From the NCBI GenBank assembly GCA_035079385.1, contig JAVHKY010000047.1:992001-1056000 (forward strand): DNA of 64,000 bases. Reading direction: 5' to 3'. Both the position numbers and the translations under genes were made by a program. This document shows positions 35,416 to 46,059 of the stretch, piece by piece; position 1 is the stretch's first letter, and every line of letters begins with the position of its first letter. The notes beneath the pieces were generated by a model. It worked only from the letters and a program-made list of their open reading frames with translations. It had not been told where the DNA came from and did no database searches. Source of the DNA: Aspidiotus rigidus (taxonomy: Eukaryota; Arthropoda; Insecta; Hemiptera; Diaspididae).

Positions 35416-37539
35416 AAATAAATGCCGGCAAAGGTTTTTTTCGTGGATTATGTTTAAAATGGTCTCCTAACAAACATACTAAAAGTCCACAGTGATCAAA
35501 GAGCGGGCCCTCCCCCAAATGGGGTCAAAGTACCACAAAAATTAGTTTTCTGAGAATAAATCGAAAACTAAGCATCAGAGAAAAAAAAGTTTCAAACAAA
35601 GGTTGTTCCTCATCAAATTTCCTATAAATTTCACTACATGTATGTCAACTTAGCCCAAAAACTCGAGCTGAAAACTTGGTTTGAAAGATGAGCGATTTTC
35701 TAAAACTTTTGATTTTAGTGTTAGGGTAGTCAAATTAGACAGGTTTCGAAAAAAAAAGAACATTGCGACATAGTAAAGGTCTGATTGCTGGAAATGGTCA
35801 AGAATGAAGTCCAAAACAACATACTAACTTCTCCGCGATTTTCCTCAAGAGCAACTTTTTTTAAGGGGGTTGAAACCCCTTCAAGATCAGTTTTTTGTAA
35901 ATATCCCACTTAACACGCATTTTAGAGAAAAAAGTCATCAGTCAAAAATTATTCCTCGTGAAATTTCCTATCGGACTACATATTTCAATTCTAACCTACA
36001 AGTGATAGTCAGCTCAAAAATTCATGAAAATTGAGCCCCGCCATGCAAATCCGTGAATGACGCGCTCCTTGCCGAGAGATGACGTCGTTGCGCCGTGGTT
36101 ACGCGCGAAGGTAACGTTAATATTTCGCTACTACATACGATGAAACGTATACTAATCTTATTAGTTTTAATTAATTGTCACAGGGAATTTGCTGCACGAT
36201 ATTATTTTGAGAAAGGTATAATCAACTGCCTATCATACATGAAAATAAAGTTTCCATACATGGACAGACATTTTAAAAATCGTTTGTATGATATGTAGAA
36301 AGCTGAATGGGGGGCTGTAGACATGCGAGCCCTTTCCCCATTTCGATTTTTCTAGTTGGCGTGGCTGGATTCGTTTGTACTGGGTTGTGCCGTAGAGTTT
36401 TACGTTCGTGCTGGTCTTCTTCCCCCTCCAACCTTATGAGGGGGCTGTATGCCAGGCCAGGCCAGCACGTCGTACTCCATTTTCGGACTGAAAAAAAACT
36501 GAATTTCGTGTGCTACGTTTTTGCTGTAGTATGCTCTCAAGTTTTCCATTCTGGTTGTTTCAAGCGATGGTGGGAATGGATGTGGTCTTCTGTTGTCGAC
36601 TCGCGGTGAGATTTTGACTTCGACCCGCGTACAATTAAAGTGGGCTAACGAGTGGAATTGTTTCAAGCAATGGAAGGAATGTCACCAAGAAGCTTGTTAT
36701 TGTTGTGTGCTCCCACAAATTCAAGAAGAACCGCCGCAATACAAATCCGAGAATAACGCGCTCCTTGTCAAAGTTGGCGTAGTCGCATGAGGGTTTCACG
36801 TTGATAGTCGATTGGGTCGGGCAAACTTGCTCCGCCATTTCAGGCGATCTCCCGAGAAGCTTGTTTTGCGGTGAGAGATTGACTACATGAGTCTTGCAAT
36901 TATCAAAACATAGAAACAAGAGATAACAAGCTTCTTGGTATCATTCCCTATATCGCCTGGAACAATAAGGAATTCAGCAAGTTTGCCTGGATTTCACAAG
37001 GAATAATTTTTGACTGATGACTTTTTTCTCTAAAATGCGTATTAAGCGGGATATTTACAAAAAACTGATTTTGAGGGGGTTTCAACCCCCATAAAAAAAG
37101 TTGCTCTTGGGGAAAAACGTGGAGAAGTTAGTATGTTGTTTTGGACTTCATTCTTGACCATTTCCAGCAATCATACCTTTACTATGTCGCAATATTCTTT
37201 TTTTTTCCGAAACCTGTCTAATTTGACTACACTAACACTAAAATCAAAAATTTTAGAAAATCGCTCAACTTTCAAACTAATTTTCAGCTCGAGTTTTTGG
37301 GCTAAGTTGACATACATATAGTGATATTTATAAGAAAGTTGATGAGGAACAACTTTTGTTCGAAACTTTTTTTTCTCTGATACTTAGTTTTCGATTCATT
37401 CTCAGAAAACTAATTTTTGTGGTACTTTGACCCCTTTGGGGGGGGGGACCCGCTATCTGATCGTCGTGGACTTTTAGTATGTTCATCAGGAGACCATTTT
37501 AAACATAATCCACGAAAAAACCTTTGCCGGCATTTATTT
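35416..37539. mobile_element. DNA element with ~549-bp terminal inverted repeats
   Basis: Arms 35416-35964 and 36991-37539 are reverse complements with a few percent differences; both outer ends read 'aaataaatgccggcaaagg' going inward. The centre (35965-36990) is about 1 kb and richer in G+C, with frames of up to 100 codons but no domain I recognise. A ~30-base block around 'cgcgctccttg' occurs twice in the centre (about 36041-36073 and 36735-36769). Arm length and centre length almost equal those of the element at 6.4-8.5 kb, and both arms contain 'caaacaaa[ag]gttgttcc'. I infer one superfamily. A target-site duplication could not be settled by eye. Confidence 0.85.
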
Positions 37540-37544
37540 CCATT

Positions 37545-37811
37545 TCAAAACCTAATCTGCCTGCCCATCAAGAATTTCAACTACGTTTGACTCGGGCAGC
37601 AATAATCGAACCGATGCAATTTTAACGTTGATTTTCAGTTAACATTAAAACTCATTTTTGATCTGAATTCTGAAATCCTATCAAATCTTACACTTTGAAC
37701 CGACGTAATCAGGGGAATAACGTGTAATAGACCCAAAATCGAGGCGACATCAATCTATAATATTGGAAGTCGATTCTATTTCAATATCGACGATGAGTCG
37801 ATGATCAAAAA
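37545..37811 (+). repeat. Dispersed repeat family R, copy 2
   Basis: Begins right after the long-TIR element and ends where hairpin element copy B begins. Blocks 'aagaatttcaactacgtttg', 'gttaacattaaaactc' and 'gacatcaatctataat' match copies 1 and 3. Confidence 0.7.
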
Positions 37812-38287
37812 TTGGTCATATTGTAGTATTATTAAATTTTCTGGCATAGCCAAATAAATGAAAATCATGTTCCACGTCTTTTATATTTTATCAGTCATCA
37901 TGAAATATTTCAGTCTAGGCTTCTACTAGGTCAAGTGTTCGTGAGATATTATTCGTTTACCCCTTTACCTATCTTGGCGTCGTATAAGTCTTGTATGAGA
38001 AATATTTTGAGGTAATTGTGGGTGTTCTATATTTTGAGGTATCAACTTTCGGTGGGGCGAACGAGCGATCTCGCTGTTGTATTGGAATGGTATGAGAAAA
38101 TTCAAGTCTTTTTTGAGAAATATGAGGTAGCGCGAACTCGCTCCGCTCGTTCGCCCCCTTTCTCGCTGTTGTATTGGAATGGTATGTGACAATTCAAGTC
38201 TAGGGGACTTGGAAAAATTTCGACTATCCAGCCTTTATTTATTTAATCGTTTAATTATTCAATTTTTTAAATATTTAATTATTTAAT

Positions 38288-38323
<36 letters not shown>

Positions 38324-39427
38324 TTATTAATTCTTGTACTAGGTCTAGTGTTCGTGAGGTATTATTCGTTTACCCCTTTACCTATCTTGGCGTCGTATAA
38401 GTCTTGTATGAGAAATATTTTGAGGTAATTGTGGGTGTTCTATATTTTGAGGTATCAACTTTCAGTGGGGCGAACGAGCGATCTCGCTGTTGTATTGGAA
38501 TGGTATGAGAAAATTCAAGTCTTCTATGAGAAATATGAGGTAGCGCGAACTCGCTGTTGTATTGGAATGGTATGTGACAATTCAAGTCTAGGGGACTTGG
38601 AAAAATTTCGACTATCCAGCCTTTATTTATTTAATTGTTTAATTATTCAATTATTTAAATATTTAATTATTTAATATTATTTATTTATTTATTTATTTAT
38701 TATTAATTCTTGTACTAGGTCCAGTGTTCGTGAGGTATTATTCGTTTACCCCTTTACCTATCTTGGCGTCGTATAAGTCTTGTATGAGAAATATTTTGAG
38801 GTAATTGTGAGTGTTCTATATTTTGAGGTATCAACTTTCAGTGGGGCGAACGAGCGATCTCGCTGTTGTATTGGAATGGTATGAGAAAATTCAAGTCTTC
38901 TATGAGAAATATGAGGTAGCGCGAACTCGCTCAGCTCGTTCGCCCCCTGTCTCGCTGTTGTATTGGAATGGTGTGAGACAATTCAAGTCTAGGGGACTTG
39001 GAAAAATTTCGACTATCCAGCCATATATGATAGGAAGAGGGACTTAGAAAATTTTCTAATTATCAATTATATTAATTATTTAATTATTTATTTATTTAAT
39101 TTTTTAATTTTTTTTTATTTAAATATTTAATTATATTAATTATTTAATTATTTATTTATTTATTTATTTAATTATTTATTTATTTAATTATTTAATTATT
39201 TATTTATTGATTTATTTAATTATTTATTTATTTAATTAAATATTTATTTAATTATTTATTCATTTATTTATTTATTATTAATTATTATTACTACGCGGGG
39301 TGTACTCGCGAATTTCTGAATCACCCACGGGGTAGAGATTTCTCTTGAGGGGGGGGAGGGGGGGGGGGGTGTACTCGCGAGTTTCAAAATCGGGGTCTGG
39401 CGAGAGAAAAGACATGGAACATGTCAA
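37812..39427 (+). mobile_element. GACATG-type hairpin element, copy B, with internal triplication
   Basis: Starts 'ttggtcatattgtagtatta', then 'ttctggcatagccaaataaa' and the sub-terminal hairpin CATG-TTC-CACG (a decayed CATG stem). The block 'actaggt.cagtgttcgtga' to the TTTA tract is present three times (from about 37926, 38339 and 38714), giving units of about 413 and 375 bases. One 45-bp satellite unit is near 38995-39045 and TTTA simple repeat occupies 39055-39288. The 3' end is GACATG-GAA-CATGTC (39411-39425) followed by AA. Non-coding; repeated short frames are by-products of the triplication. Confidence 0.85.
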
Positions 39428-39529
39428 AAGAGCGATCGATTCTCAGTCGACTTCTACAAGTTTCTCTATCGACCAGAAATCAACAGAGCTCTGTTGAGTC
39501 AATTAACAATCGATTTGAGTATGTTGGTA

Positions 39530-39850
39530 GACTTTGAAAGGACCACAAATCGATGTCAATCTGAAGTCGACGCACAGTAACCCCACTTCGTAGCATTCTG
39601 TCTTCAGATAGCTTCTCTACTCGTATATGGACGGAATGCGTAGCTATAATTCTATATTGAGGACCATTGAGAATTTCAACTATGCCTGACCAATACAGGA
39701 ATGCGATCTACGCTATCTCGAAGTCGATTTTCAGTCTATATTAAAATCTAATACCAGGATCTCGTCGCACACATTATTGACCTCAATACTGAAATCTCAG
39801 CAAATTGTGCAACTGAAATTCACACAATTTGACGCAGATTGCAAGTCTTC
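39530..39850 (+). repeat. Dispersed repeat family R, copy 3
   Basis: Blocks matching copies at 34980 and 37545, including 'gagaatttcaactatgcctg' and 'cagtctatattaaaatctaa'. A further scrap is near 40680-40770 ('catcaatctataacacc', 'gagtcgatggtaaaaa'). Confidence 0.65.
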
Positions 39851-39914
39851 TTCCAACAAATCAGTGTCTTGATGGCTCACATTTCTTCAAGCCTGGTAAC
39901 CGGCTCTTCGGGCT

Positions 39915-40680
39915 CCCCAATTCTAATGGTCAAACTTTCAAGAATTTACTCGAAAACCTCAGAGAATCTTCGTGGGCTTTTTCTGACCTGGTATCACCCG
40001 GTGCCCTCTGCGCTTCACGGGACTATTAGAGATTTTGTGGCAAATGACACCGCGAAAGCATCTTCTTCAATTAGGACTATTTGCGGGACCGTTTAGCCTC
40101 TTACCGCGAACGGGGCTTTCCTGGTTTTGACTATTTGCAGGACTATTTGTAATTTTGTGACAAATGACGCCGCAAACGCCTCTGTTCCGATTTGGACTAC
40201 TTGCAGAAATTTTGTGTGATTTTGCGTAAATGACACCGCTAGTGCTTCTTTCCTGATTTGGACTATTTTCCTTCTCGCACCGCAAATGACACCTCAAACG
40301 CCACTTTTCCAATTTGGATTATTTGGGGGACCTCTCGCAATTTTGTCGCAAATAACACCGCAAACGCGTCTTTTCTGATTTGGACTATTTGCGGGATCAT
40401 TTGCAGTATTTTGGTGGCGAACGACACCGCGACCGCCTATTATTCTGCGCTATTTACGGCACCTTTTGCGATTCTGTGACAAATAAAACCGCAAACGCCT
40501 CTTTTCCATTCAAGATTATTTGTTAAAGTCACGCTGGATGACATTTTTTAGGCCGGGTGACTAGCATAACGGGCGCTCATGGTCAAACATTGACGAATTT
40601 TCTCACGGACGCCATAAAAACTTCGCCGCCCTTTTCTGACCGGAGATTCTCGGCCACCCGGCGACTCAAAATCGGAGACA
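39915..40680 (+). repeat. 66-bp minisatellite with shared flanks, locus 2
   Basis: About seven 66-bp units (40025-40520) of the same sequence family as at 23.4-23.9 kb. Flanks 'atggtcaaactttcaagaat' (about 39927) and 'atggtcaaacattgacgaat' (about 40580), and 'ttttttaggccgggtg' (40545), match the other locus. As there, a PLE relic lies beside it. Confidence 0.85.
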
Positions 40681-40854
40681 TCAATCTATAACACCAGGCG
40701 TCGTTCCAATACCGAATGAGTCGATGGTAAAAACCACCGGTTCACTTTGAGTCGAGTTTTTATTTGGGCCAATTTACGGTCTATATCAGATGGAATCAAA
40801 TTGCCTTAAGATCAAAGTTGTCTTCATAGGTTTTCTGTTGAAAACCCACCCACG

Positions 40855-41230
40855 AGACCCGACATCGCTTTCTACACGGAAACCTCTTATAATCTAGTCG
40901 AGTTCCTTAACCACTGGTTCCGAGTTATACAGCTTTCCTCCGTCCTCAAATCTAAGGAGCTCGCGGATAAGATCAAGAATTTGGACCTCTCTCTAAACGT
41001 AAGACTTATTCCTTTATTTCAAAAGCCATGTACACCTACATTCCAGAGTAAAAAGCAATCTGACACGTGGGTTTGACTCGTAAAAAAAGACGACCTCTAC
41101 CACAATGTAATTGCTGACATGCCAAAGTCGTTCCTCTTTCTACATTGAACAGACTAGTAGATCTTCACACGTATGCTTTAAGAAGCACATAGATGCTAAT
41201 TGGAAGAAGAAGTCTGAAAACTCAACTTCA
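40855..41230 (+). pseudogene. Penelope-like element relic
   Basis: First block 'ENPPTRPDIAFYTETSYNLVE' type followed by 'FLNHWFR' (about 40848-40925), the PLE finger region. Then, after loss of the RT core, 'SRSSFYIEQTSRSSHVCFKK' (about 41121-41190), which corresponds to the GIY-YIG block where other copies read FYIGETGRQ. The catalytic Gly is changed to Glu here. Heavily deleted. Confidence 0.75.
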
Positions 41231-41539
41231 ACTGACATCGTATCGAAATCTGAACCTCCATACAGTACACTGCACTTCAAATGCTCGCAATCTTTTTCTT
41301 CGCACTATCCTCTCCTGGGTCATCTTCTTTCATGCGCCAGCTTCTTCCCGCCAATATTACCTTTCTCCACCCGATAATGAGACACTGCTCGCCATCAAAA
41401 CCGCGATCTCATTTCAAGTCCACATTTACGAGTTTGTACTTAGGTTAATGAAAAGCATTTATTCCACCAATAAAACTTTGACGTCGATAATCACTTGCGA
41501 GCTTGAATCGGAATTTTCTGAACGACAATTGGAGACCTA

Positions 41540-43090
41540 AGTAATTCGAAATTCAAAAAAGAAAAGGGAAAAAATCTCGTTGTTTCAGTCAGCTATTATT
41601 TTATCGGCTCGAACTATTGCGCGACATAGGCTTAGTTACTATTCTTAGCTACCGACCGCTAGATACTGTCCAGCTTCGGATAATCTTTTCTCAATATTCG
41701 TCTATTGTGTAGGTTGAGATCATCATCTCGATATATTTCATTATTAGTGCCGTGTGTATTTTTCCATGCAATCTAGGTACCGTATACATTTACAATGAAT
41801 GAACGACGAACGGTTATGTGTAGTTAGCATGGGGAAACTCTAACCTTGACTGTATATTACCATAATAGTTGTATTTATTTCCGAATAATTTGTTTTGATT
41901 TTTCTTTCTCACATACTCGGACGGCATATGTTATGAAATATTCAATGCAGCCTCGGCATATATAGTCTTGCACTACTGTTTATTACGATGGTCCAAACAC
42001 AGTCTGTCTGGTATACCTATAGGTATTTGATATCACGATGACATAATATATCAGGGAGTCAAATCAATTTTTTCCCGATCTACTCGAATACAATGTACGG
42101 CTGTACGCAGTATAACTCTATGTACCTATCTAAGTAATTGCAAAAATACAAACTCTGGATACACAAGGTTCATGGTTGTAATGATGAGCTACAGACACAG
42201 AAAACTGTTTACGCATCCTACATTCTGTGCAACTTATGTGCAATTTTTTTACGTGACATGAAAGGTGATCCGCCGCAAACGCTTTATCCAAGTATTTGCA
42301 TACTGTGTTCAGATGAAAATGATATCTGCACGGATGAAAATGGACTATACCGTGAAGCTGCAAACAGAATATCGAAAGATGCGATATTCTCTCTTGAGAA
42401 TATATTTCCTGATTCGTGCTTAAAATTTCTAATTCTACGAGACTCGTAAGAAAATTATAGGAAATAGGTAATCTAATGTTTCCTTCGACAACAGATCTTT
42501 TTGCCAATCAAGATACCGTTGTCGAATGCAAATCAAGCTCCTTATGAATCGTTTTCCGTAACTCAAATCTGTTGAGTCAAAGAAAAGTTATGAGGTAACG
42601 ACCAACTTAATCTAAGGTAACTATTCACACAAATTTCTTATATTCATTTGCCTATCAATCAGGAACTTCTTGATGTACAAAGTTTATAAGATGATTTCTC
42701 CAACTGATGCCAATCATATAAAATCATATTTTTATATATTAACAAAATACCGTTTTCTGATTAGCTTTCGTCAGCATCAGCCAAACAAATAAGGACACCA
42801 TACCTACATGAAGTGCTTCACATCAGCTTCTCAATTAAGGACGATCCAACTGGACTTTTGAGTGAATGCCTGAGTCTGCCACTTCTCACGTGCGGTCTTT
42901 CTATCAGGAAAAAACTTCAGTTCCGTATGATCCTCTAGCGTGTGACCCAAAAAAAGCGAGTCTGGGTGAATGAACATGATTCTTTGACATGCGGCCCTTC
43001 GACCACCAAGAATCAACGACTCCCTGTTGGAGAGGTGACGAATTTGATTTCTAATAGTGGGATGCGTGAAGTGTGCGTGACTTAGGATGG
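41540..43090. other. No gene recognised
   Basis: Overlapping frames on both strands (42138-42449 + and 42130-42507 -) of 103 and 125 codons have no recognisable domain. No tandem or inverted repeats seen. Confidence 0.4.
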
Positions 43091-43224
43091 CCAAGGAGCT
43101 CCATTTCCCCAACTCCCCATGACGGAATTTTGAGTCGCGACTAATGCCATAATTTTGTTCACATTTTGATCAATTTCGTTCAACAAATTTTAAATTTTAT
43201 TCAGTCGTAGTTTCCTCGCTACAG

Positions 43225-43700
43225 CTATTTCAAATTTGGGGGCCTGGGGAAATGCAGCCCCTCCATCTCCAAATTTTGGGTTCAAATCCATGTGATAATT
43301 AAGTTCACATTTTGTTTAACAAATTTCAAATTTTGTTCACTCGTCGTTTTCTCGCTACATCCATTTCAAATTTGGGGGCCTGGGGAAATGCAGCCCCTCC
43401 ATCTCCAAATTTTGGGTTCAAATGCATGTGATAATTAAGTTCACATTTTGTTCAACAAATTTCAAATTTTGTTCACTCGTCGTTTTCCCGCTACATCCAT
43501 TTCAAATTTGGGGGCCTGGGGAAATGCAGCCACTCCATCTCCAAATTTTGGGTTCAAATCCATGTGATAATTTTGTTCAATTTTATTCAACAAATTTTAA
43601 AGTTTGTTCACTCGTCGTTTCCCGCTACAGCCATTTCAAATTGGGGGGGGGGGGAATGCGGCCCCCCATCTTCGAATTTCGCATTCAAATCTATGTGATA
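43225..43700 (+). repeat. ~135-bp tandem repeat in the left arm
   Basis: Four units with 'tttcaaatttgggggcctgg', 'ggaaatgcagcccctccatc', 'tcaaatccatgtgataatt', spaced about 130-138 bases (near 43231, 43369, 43500 and 43630). The matching place in the right arm has about one unit. Confidence 0.85.
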
Positions 43701-44079
43701 ATTTTGTTCACATTTTGTTCAATTTTGTTCAGGAAACTATGGATTTTGTTCACCCATCATTTCTCCGCTACATACATTCAACATTTTGGGGCCTAAGGAA
43801 ATGTCTACACTTTCCCTATCTCATCTATGAATTTCCAAGCAGAATTCACCCATATTTGCCAATTACTCACATCTCATATTTTGGGACAGGCATGAAATAC
43901 CCTTGCCTATCCTCCTTATTTTTGAACTTACATAACATTTCATTCTATTCAATTTTCTAAAATAAATACTGTGCATAATTACAGGGTGCGCCAAAAACAT
44001 GTTAACAGTTGAATGGGAATTTGGGCTAAACCTGTCGTAGCGCAAAAATGCAAAACGCTCATCCTTCGTCATGAGCTCG

Positions 44080-44560
44080 GGGTAAGAGATCAGTCATGCC
44101 CCCGTGTTTGATAAAGGCCGGAGAATCCACGAAAATCTTCCCGACTTCACGCGAGGGAGGGTATCATTGCCTCCTGTGCCTGAAAACGGGAGGATTTTTG
44201 TGAATTCCCCCGTCCGTATCAAACACGGGAGTATGACGGTTCTCTCACCGCGAGCTCTTGACGAAAGGTGAGCGTCGAGCTGTATCATTCCCTCCTTCGC
44301 GTGAAACCAGGAAGATTTTTGCGGAGTCTGTATCAAAAACACGAAGGTATGACGGTTCTCTCACCGCGCTCTAATGACGAAAGATGAGCTTCAAGGTATC
44401 ATTCCCTCCTTCGCCTGAAACCGGAAGAAATTTCGCTTATTTCTCTGTCTGTATCAAACACGGGGGCATGATGGATCTCTTACTTCGAGCTCAAGACGAA
44501 AGATGAGCCTCAAGGTATCATTCCCTCCTTTGCGTGAAATTGCGAGAATTTCTGCTCGTC
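44080..44560 (+). repeat. ~120-bp tandem repeat in the centre
   Basis: Four diverged units with 'gtatgacggttctctcaccg', 'gatgagc.tcaaggtatcat' and 'tccctccttcgcgtgaaa'. Confidence 0.8.
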
Positions 44561-44639
44561 AGTACGCGTTGCGTTGATCAAATACGAGACTTCCGCCGAA
44601 CATTGACCGCGCAAAATTTATCGTACAAAATTTTGAGGC

Positions 44640-45290
44640 TTGGGGAAATTTTGACCTTCTTTAGAGCCGTTCATCCATATTGAAGCTTCGTCGAGTCTTT
44701 TGGGTGATTTTTTCGTACCCAGCGCTAAATCGCACTAGAGAATTGTACAAAACTTCGAGGATTACGCAATTTTTAGCGGGGAACCCGCTATCCCTTTTGT
44801 TGGAGGTACTTCCAGGAATTTTTCGTCCGCGTGCGAGGCGAGCGAGGTTGATGACGTCACCGCGAGGAGAGGGGGACTTGGAAAAATTTCGACCCTCTAG
44901 TCATATATGATAGGAAGGGGACTTGAAAGACGACGGCTTCCTTGAAATGGCAGCGCGTTCCGGTTGTCATCACGTCATGATTTTAGGACTTGGAAAACTT
45001 CAGGCTCTAGGGGACTCGGGACAGCGGGTTCCCCGCTGCCATTGCAGTCCTGCAATAACATCTAATTTTTCTTTAGTTGGAGGAATTTTGACCTTCTTTG
45101 AGGCCATACATCTATTTTGTAGCTTCGTAGAGTCTTTTGGGTGATTTTTTTGGACTCAGCACTAAATTTCACTAGCGAATTGTACAAAATTTTGAATATG
45201 ACGCAACTTTTCATTTTGGGGAAATTTTGACCTTTTTTGGGCCCAATAATCCATTTCTATGCTTCGCAGCATTTTGTGACTTTTTTTTTT
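44640..45290 (+). repeat. ~140-bp tandem repeat, split by an insertion
   Basis: Units with 'ggggaaattttgaccttctt', 'cttcgtcgagtcttttggg', 'gcgaattgtacaaaattttg' begin near 44643, 45078 and 45218. The first is interrupted at 44770 by the AGCGGG-type hairpin element, so its remaining sequence gives an approximate empty site. Confidence 0.8.
44770..45060 (+). mobile_element. Short AGCGGG-type hairpin element
   Basis: Starts 'tttttAGCGGGGAACCCGCT' (hairpin 44775-44789). It contains a G+C-rich 'cgtccgcgtgcgaggcgag' patch and 1-2 units of the 45-bp satellite (44870-44935). It ends with the hairpin AGCGGG-TTC-CCCGCT (45023-45037), a second hairpin ATTGCAG-TC-CTGCAAT (about 45040-45055), then 'aacatCTAA' before a T run. 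Both ends match the element at 13.6-14.3 kb. A 16-bp hairpin a few bases before CTAA is what a Helitron 3' end looks like. Non-coding, about 290 bases. Confidence 0.7.
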
Positions 45291-46059
45291 TGTTTTCCCC
45301 GTAAAATTTCAGTTCAGGAACAACAATCTAATTATTTAAATGTTCGAAATCCAGTTCAATACTGTGAATTAATCAATTTTCAAGCCCTATTAATTTTGGA
45401 AACCCTGGCAATTTCCTAAATTTTCGGCACATTTTGGTCGATAACTCGTCTCAGAGAAGACGTAGAAGCTTCGGATATGGCGTAAATTAAAGATAAAATT
45501 GAAATACAAATTCCGAACATTTGAATTATTTATCTAACGTTTTGCATTTTTGCGCTACGACAGGTTTAGCCCAAATTCCCATTTAACTGTCAACATCTTT
45601 TTGGGGCGCCCTGTAATTATGCACAGTATTTATTTTAGAAAATTGAATAGAATGAAATGTTATGTAAGTTCAAAAATTAGGAGGATAGGCAAGGGTATTT
45701 CATGCCTGAGGGTCCCAAAATATGAGATGTGAGTAATTGGAAAATATGGGTGAATTCTGCGTGTAAATTCATAGATGAGAGAGGGGAGGTGTGTACATTT
45801 CCTTAGGCCCCAAAATGTTCAATGTATGTAGCGGAGAAATGATGGGTGAACAAAATCCAAAGTTTCCTGAACAAAATTATCACATCGATTTGAACGCAAA
45901 ATTCGAAGATGGGGGCTGCATTTCCCCGCTCCCCAAATTTGAAATGGCTGTAGCGGGGAAACGACGAGTGAACAAAATTTAAAATTTGTCGAACAAAATT
46001 GAACAAAATGTGAAAAGCGACTCAAAATTCCGTCATGGGGTGGTTGGGGAAATGGCGCC

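Larger units (their letters stand above)
43096..46058. mobile_element. 3-kb inverted-repeat composite element
   Basis: The left arm (43096-44056) and right arm (45538-46058) are reverse complements. The outer ends read 'ccatttccccaac' and 'gttggggaaatgg', the inner ends 'gcgcaaaaatgcaaaacg' and its complement. The left arm is longer because a ~135-bp unit has multiplied to about four copies there. The centre holds a ~120-bp tandem repeat (44080-44560) and a ~140-bp tandem repeat (44640-45290), the latter split by a hairpin element. No protein domain was found; mirrored frames in the two arms are by-products. It could be a foldback-type element. Confidence 0.8.

Noticed and set aside
42130..42507. 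Overlapping 103- and 125-codon frames on both strands as a gene
   Set aside because: No domain, no composition shift, and antiparallel frames of similar length are expected by chance.
43422..46025. Frames of 118-124 codons in the left arm and 67-68 codons in the right arm of the 43-46 kb element
   Set aside because: Tandem repeat and inverted repeat by-products.
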